Assembly: GCA_026770585.1 (NCBI GenBank)
Contig: MU646553.1
Span: forward strand, 37,745 to 58,152
DNA length: 20,408 bases
From: Baffinella frigidus
Taxonomy: Eukaryota > Cryptophyceae > Cryptomonadales > Baffinellaceae
Direction: 5' to 3'
Each line of letters opens with the position of its first letter. Positions within the stretch are counted from its first letter, which is position 1. The position numbers and the translations under genes were made by a program. This document shows positions 15,492 to 20,408 of the stretch, piece by piece. A model generated the notes under the pieces. The model saw only the letters and a list, made by a program, of their open reading frames with translations, searched no databases and was not told the DNA's origin.

Positions 15492-15989
15492 CTCAAGGGC
15501 CTGGCCATGTGCCTGTCCACCTGGACGCACACCTATCCATGGACCTGACTGCCTGTCTTTGTCCCCCTCTGGCCATCCCGGGCACCAGCTCTCCCGCTCC
15601 GCCCCTCCTTCCGCTCAGCCCATGCCAGCCAAGAGCGCACATGCGGCACATGCGCCCACAGCTCCCCATCAGGTTGACTTCGGGCCAGGCCTTCGCAACC
15701 CTCCCCTCTCTCTGTGGCGCGGAAGACTGCAACGTCCGCACGCACTGCCTCCGAGCGCTCCAGAAGCCCGCCCGCGGCTGAAACCCTCCTGGGGTCCCAG
15801 GGTCGACGCGCCGCCAAACGCACGCGGCTGCGGGCCGGCGGTGGCAAGTGCGCGGGCTCAGCGCGAGCGGGGTGCGTGGGGCGGGTTGCGGGGACGGGTC
15901 ACACCTCATGGCGGACTTGCGGCGGCGCGCGTCCATGGCGTGCAACGGTGTGGAGGTTCAAATTCAAAATTCGTTTTGATTTGATTCTG
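15492..15989. other. Region between divergent genes; no confident exon
   Basis: GC-rich with open frames on both strands (a 253-codon plus frame from 15223 and minus frames at 15493-15945 and 15533-15847). Upstream exons or the promoter of the DSN1-like gene, and the promoter of the plus-strand gene at 15990, should lie here. I cannot choose a model by eye. Confidence 0.4.
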
Positions 15990-16346
15990 ATGGCGGTTAT
16001 CTCTGTAACGGAAGCGGAAAAAATGGACCAAGTCGAGGATGTGGCTATCAAGCTTTATCCACCTGAACGGGTTGAATTCGACCCGGATCAGGTGGAAATC
16101 GAGGAGGCGGAAATAGAGACTTGGTTCACCGCTGGGCGCCGAAACTGGTCAAATCCTCTGTCCGTGCTCGGGAGCAGCTGCGTGCCGTTGCCGCACGCGG
16201 TAAGGAGCGCATCTTCCGCGGCATCGAACTGCGCGGCGGAATTTTCAACCCCGCGTTGCCCCGGATCAATGAATCCCGCCCCCCCCTGCACAACGCTCAC
16301 AGCGGTGCCAGCTCCTCGCGCCCAAAAATTCAGGAGTGGCATCCGT
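15990..16346 (+). CDS. Plus-strand coding piece with an apparent frame change
   Basis: ATG at 15990 opens a frame MAVISVTEAEKMDQVEDVAI, then KLYPPERVEFDPDQVEIEEA to about 16115. From about 16118 the better coding frame (G/C-rich third positions, balanced peptide) is another one: LVHRWAPKLVKSSVRAREQL, then RAVAARGKERIFRGIELRGG, up to a GTGAGG donor-like site at 16347. C-rich heptamer-like sequence follows at 16395-16475, as expected for a plus-strand intron. A one-base indel near 16118, a sequencing error or a missed short intron would explain the shift. No known family is recognised. Confidence 0.45.
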
Positions 16347-16394
16347 GAGGCCCTGTCGGCATCGCGCCCCTCTCCCGCCCCCACACGAAACCAG

Positions 16395-16482
16395 AACCCA
16401 TGAACGCTATACTCTTCACCCCAACCCCCAAACCCTGGACCGGAAACCGCGACCCCTGAACCCTGCACCATGAACCGAAACG
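16395..16482. repeat. Short C-rich heptamer-like array
   Basis: CCCCAACCCCCAAACCCTGG, GACCCCTGAACCCTGCACC and similar: degenerate telomere-like repeats, C-rich on plus, following the possible donor of the plus-strand gene. Confidence 0.7.
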
Positions 16483-16508
16483 AGTATTGCAATCCGCATC
16501 ACATCCGC

Positions 16509-16560
16509 ATGGTGGAGTACGGGGGCGGCGCAACCATGCGGTCAGTGAAACGGGAGCATC
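16509..16560 (+). repeat. Diverged ~50-bp direct repeat, copy 1 (copy 2 at 16932-16982)
   Basis: TGGTGGAGTACGGGGGCGGC..GGTCAGTG..ACGGG.GCAT is repeated 423 bp downstream as TGGTGGACTACGGGGGCGGC..GGTCAGTG..ACGGGTGCAT. No coding explanation is seen. Confidence 0.65.
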
Positions 16561-17240
16561 CGTTCTAAAACAACGAGTAGTGTGTGAGAGAACTACATAT
16601 CCTAGTTGCCCCAAAACCCCTGCAAGGGGTCTTAGAATGTGGTCAGGCTGTTTTTGTAATCAATCAACTCTCTGATCAAACAAGTCTCTGCCGCGTACCT
16701 GAGTGTGTTTCGACTCCACATTAACTTAGTCAAACTTCAGGCAGCTTACCCTCCGTGCTGGCCAACAGCCCTCGCATTCCAGCTCTCGGATTCCGCCGTC
16801 CTGGTATTCGTAGGAAGATTTCGGGGGAATCCGACGACGTCCAGTACAGATCAAGAAGTTTGAAAAACGCTGTCATTTGCTGTCATTCTCAGGGCTGGTA
16901 GGGGGGATATCACAGCGGGTAGCACATTCTTGGTGGTGGACTACGGGGGCGGCAAACCCTCTGGTCAGTGCCACGGGTGCATTAAACAAGGTACCTGACT
17001 TTGTCTCGGCTCCTCATGAAACAGATTCAGGCGAACCCTCCAGCCCAAAAGATGGTACTTTCGACGCTCTGTGTTGTGGACTACTAGCTTAAATGAATTT
17101 AGTAAGGAGCCCAGATACACTGAGGCAGCGCTAGAGGTCCCTGCCTCGTACGTGCTGTTGACCGGCCAACATCGACTGCGCCGCGCCCTCGAGGATAGGT
17201 CCCAAGTGCGCTGGTGGAATAGACCAGGCCCGTCACACCT
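16561..17240. other. No recognisable gene
   Basis: Apart from copy 2 of the ~50-bp direct repeat (16932-16982), I see only short unsupported frames. The sequence is less GC-rich than the exons nearby and free of heptamer arrays. Confidence 0.4.
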
Positions 17241-17245
17241 CCTCT

Positions 17246-17264
17246 CTCTCCCTCCCTCCCTCCC

Positions 17265-17316
<52 letters not shown>
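17246..17316. repeat. Compound simple repeat (CCCT)n-(CTGT)n-(CT)n
   Basis: CTCCCTCCCTCC, then CTGTCTGTCTGT, then about 15 CT units, about 60 bp downstream of the stop codon of the minus-strand gene 17374-18267. Confidence 0.9.
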
Positions 17317-17319
<3 letters not shown>

Positions 17320-17373
17320 GCGGTCGTGTTCGTCTATTTATTAATTTATCAACCCACTTAGGAAACCCCGCCC

Positions 17374-18267
17374 CTACCGCGCGGTCCTGTAAAACAAGTG
17401 CTTGAAGATCCCAGACCCGAAATCGCGTGTTTCGGGTTGCAGGTAGTCATACGCCCCCCCCCCCGATAATGCCGTCGTCGTGTGCCGCCCATTACGCCCC
17501 ATCACCTGGTTTAGGGTTTAGGGTTTAGGGTTTAGGGTTTGAGGTTTGAGGTTTGAGGTTTAGGGTTTAGGGTTTAGAGTTGAGGGTTGAGGGTTTGAGG
17601 TTGAGGATTGAGGGTTGAGGGATTAATGATGAGGGTTTATGGTTTGAGGTTTAGGGATTAGGGTTTAGGGATCAGGGGCTTCGGGTCGAGGATTTAGAGA
17701 TTGGAGTTTAGGGTTTAAGGTTCAGGGTGTAGGGTTTAGGGTTAAGGGTTTAGGTTTGAGGGTTTAGGGTTTAGGGTGAGGGTTTCGGGTTTAGGGTTTA
17801 GGGTTTAGGTTTTAGGGTTTAGGTTTCAGGGGTTGGTGCTTTGGGTCTAGGGTTTAGGGTTTCGGGTTTAGGGTTTAGGGTTGTACAAAGGATGTGGCGC
17901 CCGCTGCGACACTCCCCGGCACGGGTGTTGCGCCGCTGGACGTGGCGGGCCTGCATTCAGGTTTGGGGTTTATGGTCTCGGGTGTGGGGTCTGGGGTTTG
18001 GGGTTTGGGGTGTAGGGCTTGGGGTTTAGGGTTTGGGGTTAGGGTTTAGGACCGCCTGCTAGCGGGCGAGAACGCCCCCCAATCCTCCTCCAAACGTAGA
18101 CTTGCCTTTGGTGACTCATCCTTCGAAATCGAAAGTGGAGCCACCGCGCGAAAGTTGATACGCCGCGCCCGGACTCCGACCCCCGGCAGTGCGAGGGGTC
18201 CACTTATAGCGGCCATCTTGTCGCCATGAGTGGCCATTCCCGGGATGGCGTCGAGAGGAGGCTGCAT
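17374..18267 (-). CDS. Complete 3-exon gene, 136-aa protein of unknown function
   Basis: Exons 18053-18267 (ATG at 18265-18267), 17887-17950 and 17374-17505 (TAG at 17374-17376) join with matching phases: 71 codons plus 2 nt, then 1 nt plus 21 codons, then 44 codons including the stop. Donors are GCG|GTCCTA and TTT|GTACAA; acceptors are GCAG|GCCC and CCAG|GTGATG. The protein begins MQPPLDAIPGMATHGDKMAA, has a Ser/Ala/Gly-rich middle (SPASRRPATSSGATPVPGS) and ends in a more conserved-looking block, ALSGGGAYDYLQPETRDFGS then GIFKHLFYRTAR. No membrane segment or known domain is recognised. A run of 11 G encodes SGGGA. The second intron is a TTTAGGG array. A family B element lies about 60 bp upstream of the start, in the presumed promoter, and is shared with the 3' end of the next gene. 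Confidence 0.75.
17508..17880. repeat. TTTAGGG array (intron of the 136-aa gene)
   Basis: Five perfect TTTAGGG units at 17511-17540, then degenerate TTTGAGG, TTGAGGG and TTTAGGG variants, filling the 381-nt second intron. Confidence 0.9.
17951..18052. repeat. TTTGGGG/TTTAGGG array (first intron of the 136-aa gene)
   Basis: The 102-nt intron is almost wholly heptamer variants, G-rich on plus. Confidence 0.85.
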
Positions 18268-18325
18268 GAGCCCGCCTCCGGACCGCAGTTTCGTTGTTTC
18301 CTCCTGCTTAGGAAGGTAGGGACCA

Positions 18326-18440
18326 CCCTTCAGTGGTCAACACGCGCATACGCCCTACCGTAGGGCCCTAGGACCTGCCTAGGGCCATAGGCGCATGGGA
18401 CCTCGTTGGGGTCAATTTTCACCCCATGGTCACGTAAGGG
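18326..18440. mobile_element. Family B MITE-like element, copy 2
   Basis: It has the CATACGCCCTACCGTAGGGC / CCTAGGACCTGCCTAGGGC core of copy 1 with degenerate ends, CCCTTCAGTGGTCA (18326-18339) and TGGTCACGTAAGGG (18427-18440). It sits between two minus-strand genes. Its right end overlaps the last codons and stop (TGA 18419-18421) of the upstream gene, while its left end is about 60 bp from the start of the 136-aa gene. Confidence 0.8.
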
Positions 18441-20159
18441 AAAAGGCTACCGGAGAAAGGGAATTCAAACGCCCATGGCACAAGGCCGGCCCGATGAATC
18501 ATCTCGGTGGTGGAGTGGATCCGGACCACTTTGTCATTAATACCGAACTCTCTCTCCTTCTGCTGTTCTCGGGGTTTGTGTTTCGGGTTTCGGGTTTCGG
18601 GTTTCGGGTTTCGGGTTTCGTGTTTGAGGCCCCGTTGGTCGGACACAGAGGGGGCAAACGGATCGGGTACACATTACGCAAATTGGACGCGGCAGGTACC
18701 TGTCGCGTCCAGTGTGTACCGGACAAACTGCCAGAATTGAAGTTTGGCCAGAAATCACCCGATTGATCTGCCCCCTTGCTATCCGACCAAGGAAGGGTTG
18801 AGGAATCCCGGCGTTTGAGATGAGGGTTTCGGGTTACAAATTTCGGGTTGAATAATCTCGGGGGGCAAGGGTTGAAGAATCGGACCTGGTTGCCAGCCAG
18901 TTTGGTGACCAGTCGCTCCCCCTCCTTCTCCCTCTCGCGGAGAGCCTGCGGTTCGGGTTTAGAGTTGAGGGTTGCGGGATTGGTGTTTTGTGTTTAGGGA
19001 TGAGGAATGCGGAATGAGGGATGAGGGATGGGGGTCAGGGATGGGGGATGGGGGATGAGGGGTTTGGACCTGCGCCGCGTGCGGGGTTAGGGTTCAGGGT
19101 TTAGGGATTAGGGCTTGAGGTTTTGGGACTAGGGTTTAGAGTTTAGTATTTAGGGTTGATGGTTTAGGGTTTGGGGTTTACAGATTAGGGTTTAAGTTTG
19201 GGGTTTATGTTTAGGGATTGGGGTAAAGGGTTTAGTGTGTAGGGTCTAGGGTTTGGGGTTGAGGGTTTGGGGTTTAGGGATTAGGGATTGGGGTTTTGGG
19301 TTTTGGGTTTTGGGTTTTGGGTTTGGGGTTTAGGGTTCAGGTTTAAGGTGTAGGGTGTAGGGTGTAGGGTGTAGGGTGTAGGGTGTAGGGTGTAGGGTGT
19401 AGGGTGTAGGGTATAGGGTGTAGGGTGTAGAGTGTAGGGTGTAGGGTGTAGGGTGTAGAGTGTAGGGTGCAGGGTGTTGGGGGGGGGGTTGTAGAGTTTA
19501 TGGTGTGGGGTTGGAAAACCTGCTCTGTTTGTAGGCGGATGGTGCTCTCAGTCATCACGACCTGCTTCAAGGCTCAGGGTTCAGTGTTTGTGGGTTAGGG
19601 TTTGCGATTTTGGGGTTAGAGGTTTGCGATTTGGGGATTAGGGTTTGCAATTTGGGTTTAAGGGATTAGGCAGTCCACCACACATCAGCACGGTATGGTT
19701 CAGGGTTCAGGGTGTAGGGTATAGGGTGTGGGGCGCAATGTTCAGGGTTCAGGGTTCAGGGTTCAGGGTTCAGGGTTCAGGGCTCAGGGTTCCGGTTTGG
19801 GGTTCAGGTGAGTGTGTTGAGAATGTAGAGGCTTTGGGGTTTTGGTTTTCGGGTTTCGAGTTCAGATGGGTGTGTTCACAATGTACACGCATTTAGAGGT
19901 AGTGTTTCACCGCGCAGAAGAGGGACTGCATGTTGAGGGTTTAGGGTTGATGGTTCATGGCGCAGGGTTCGGGGTTCAGGGTTCAGGGTTCAGGGTTTAA
20001 TCAGAGAGAGAGAGAGAGAGAGAGAGAGGGAGCGAGAGAGAGAGAGAGCGAAAGAGAGAGAGAAATAGAGAGAGAGAGAGAGAGAGAGTAGTCGATGGAA
20101 ATGGGGGTTCACCGCGACCCGCAGGGAATGCATGTTGTCCTGCAATCGCACTTTTCGCT
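18419..20159 (-). CDS. 3' part of an unidentified, partly coiled-coil protein gene (four exons)
   Basis: Exons 5' to 3': 20113-20159 (RKVRLQDNMHSLRVA), 19520-19561 (VVMTESTIRLQTEQ), 18886-18945 (ALREREKEGERLVTKLAGNQ) and 18419-18562 (QKEREFGINDKVVRIHSTTE onward, ending FPYVTMG and TGA). The last three exons are in phase 0 and all lengths fit. Acceptors are CGCAG, AGCAG, CGCAG and AACAG; donors are GCG|GTGAAC, CAG|GTTTTC and CAG|GTCCGA. Charged heptad-like sequence suggests a coiled coil over the first ~50 visible residues. The 5' part lies outside the window. The last exon ends inside a family B element, which supplies the final residues and stop. The last exon could extend differently if another acceptor is used. 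Product unknown. Confidence 0.6.
18563..18622. repeat. TTTCGGG array
   Basis: About six near-perfect TTTCGGG heptamers at the acceptor side of the last exon of the coiled-coil gene. Confidence 0.9.
18630..18800. mobile_element. Fold-back element with central palindrome (in intron)
   Basis: Ends TTGGTCGGACACAGAGGGGG (from 18634) and CCCCCTTGCTATCCGACCAA (to 18791) are inverted over about 40 bp with mismatches. The centre is GGACGCGGCAGGTACCTGTC continuing GCGTCC, a 26-nt palindrome with one mismatched pair, bracketed by GGTACACA and TGTGTACC. It lies within the last intron of the coiled-coil gene. Confidence 0.65.
18950..19500. repeat. Heptamer arrays including a homogeneous TGTAGGG block
   Basis: TTTAGGG and GATGAGG variants, a TTTTGGG run (19291-19322) and about 17 TGTAGGG units (19347-19470) in the intron between exons 19520-19561 and 18886-18945. 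Confidence 0.9.
19565..20000. repeat. TTCAGGG and mixed heptamer arrays, with a 3' exon copy
   Basis: It includes a homogeneous TTCAGGG run (19739-19786). At 19902-19936 the sense strand reads CAACATGCAGTCCCT..TGCGCG|GTGAAA, a decayed copy of the 3' end and donor of exon 20113-20159 (CAACATGCATTCCCT..GTCGCG|GTGAAC), lying downstream of it. Confidence 0.8.
20005..20089. repeat. (GA)n simple repeat
   Basis: Three GA blocks with GAGG, GAGCGA and GAAATA interruptions, within the intron following exon 20113-20159. Confidence 0.95.
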
Positions 20160-20165
20160 CTGCGC

Positions 20166-20408
20166 GGTTTGGGGTTTGGGGTTCAGGGTCTAGCGTTTCG
20201 GGTCTAGGGTGTGGGGTTTAGGTCTTAGGGTTTAGGGTTTGGGGTTTGGGATTCAGGGATTAGGGGTTTAGGGTTTAGGGTTTAGGGTTTAGGGTTTAAA
20301 GGTGGAGGTTTAGGGTTCAGTGTTTAGTGTTGATGATTTAGGGTTTAGGGTTTAGGGTTTAGGGTTTAGGGTTTAGGGTTTAGGGTTTAGGGTTAAGGGT
20401 TTAGGGTT
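20166..20408. repeat. TTTAGGG array at the window end
   Basis: Degenerate TTTGGGG and TTCAGGG variants, then perfect TTTAGGG runs at 20268-20298 and 20338-20393 (eight units). As the coiled-coil gene's upstream exons should lie beyond it, this is more likely an interstitial intron array than a chromosome end. Confidence 0.85.

Noticed and set aside
15223-15984. 253-codon plus-strand open frame
   Set aside because: It overlaps the well-phased exon of the minus-strand gene (15360-15491) in antisense and has a low-complexity peptide. GC-rich DNA gives long chance frames here.
20338-20408. Chromosome end (true telomere)
   Set aside because: Perfect TTTAGGG is only about eight units, sits in the expected upstream intron of a gene running off the window, and similar runs occur internally at 10805, 17511 and 20268.

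Overview
The window looks like nuclear DNA from an intron-rich eukaryotic microbe, most likely an alga. Coding sequence is split into short exons (about 40-350 nt) by introns with canonical GT..AG ends. Introns and spacers are built largely from degenerate 7-nt repeats related to the plant/algal-type telomere repeat TTTAGGG (TTCAGGG, TTTCGGG, TTTTGGG, TGTAGGG, GGGGATT and others). The uniform GT..AG borders fit a green or other alga better than a dinoflagellate, where unusual donors are common. A repeat-rich prasinophyte is a guess, not a result.

Layout. (1) Bases 1-1156: 3' end of a plus-strand gene with three visible exons and a lysine-rich C-terminus, its introns C-rich on the plus strand. 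(2) Bases 1160-8580: mostly gene-poor and rich in small non-autonomous inverted-repeat elements: family A (four copies, one truncated), family B (two copies in the window), family C (one copy), a ~380-bp repeat present as two inverted copies, and several strong fold-back sequences. One likely terminal exon of a minus-strand gene lies at 3830-3996, and an unresolved coding-like block at 5.8-6.6 kb. (3) Bases 8590-15491: a 13-exon minus-strand gene whose exons join in one phase-consistent frame (417 codons plus stop from the start chosen here). Its layout resembles the kinetochore MIS12-complex subunit DSN1/Mis13. Exon 2 encodes ten tandem copies of a 10-residue R-E-S-L unit. (4) Bases 15990-16346: a plus-strand coding piece, divergent from the DSN1-like gene, with an apparent frame change. 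(5) Bases 17374-18267: a complete 3-exon minus-strand gene (136 aa, unknown function). (6) Bases 18419-20159: the 3' part of another minus-strand gene encoding a partly coiled-coil protein, whose stop codon lies inside a family B element.

Three themes stand out. First, introns of the DSN1-like gene contain broken copies of the neighbouring exon edges. Copies of an exon's 3' end with its GT donor lie in the following intron, and copies of an exon's 5' end with its AG acceptor lie in the preceding intron, as if introns grow by tandem duplication across splice sites. Second, telomere-like repeats keep one polarity relative to transcription: the RNA is the CCCTAAA-type strand in every gene with a resolved direction. 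Third, a 21-bp repeat carrying CTGAC/CTAAT in the sense strand occurs as five same-orientation arrays in these introns.

All gene models were spliced by eye from splice-site motifs and phase. No search or alignment program was run.
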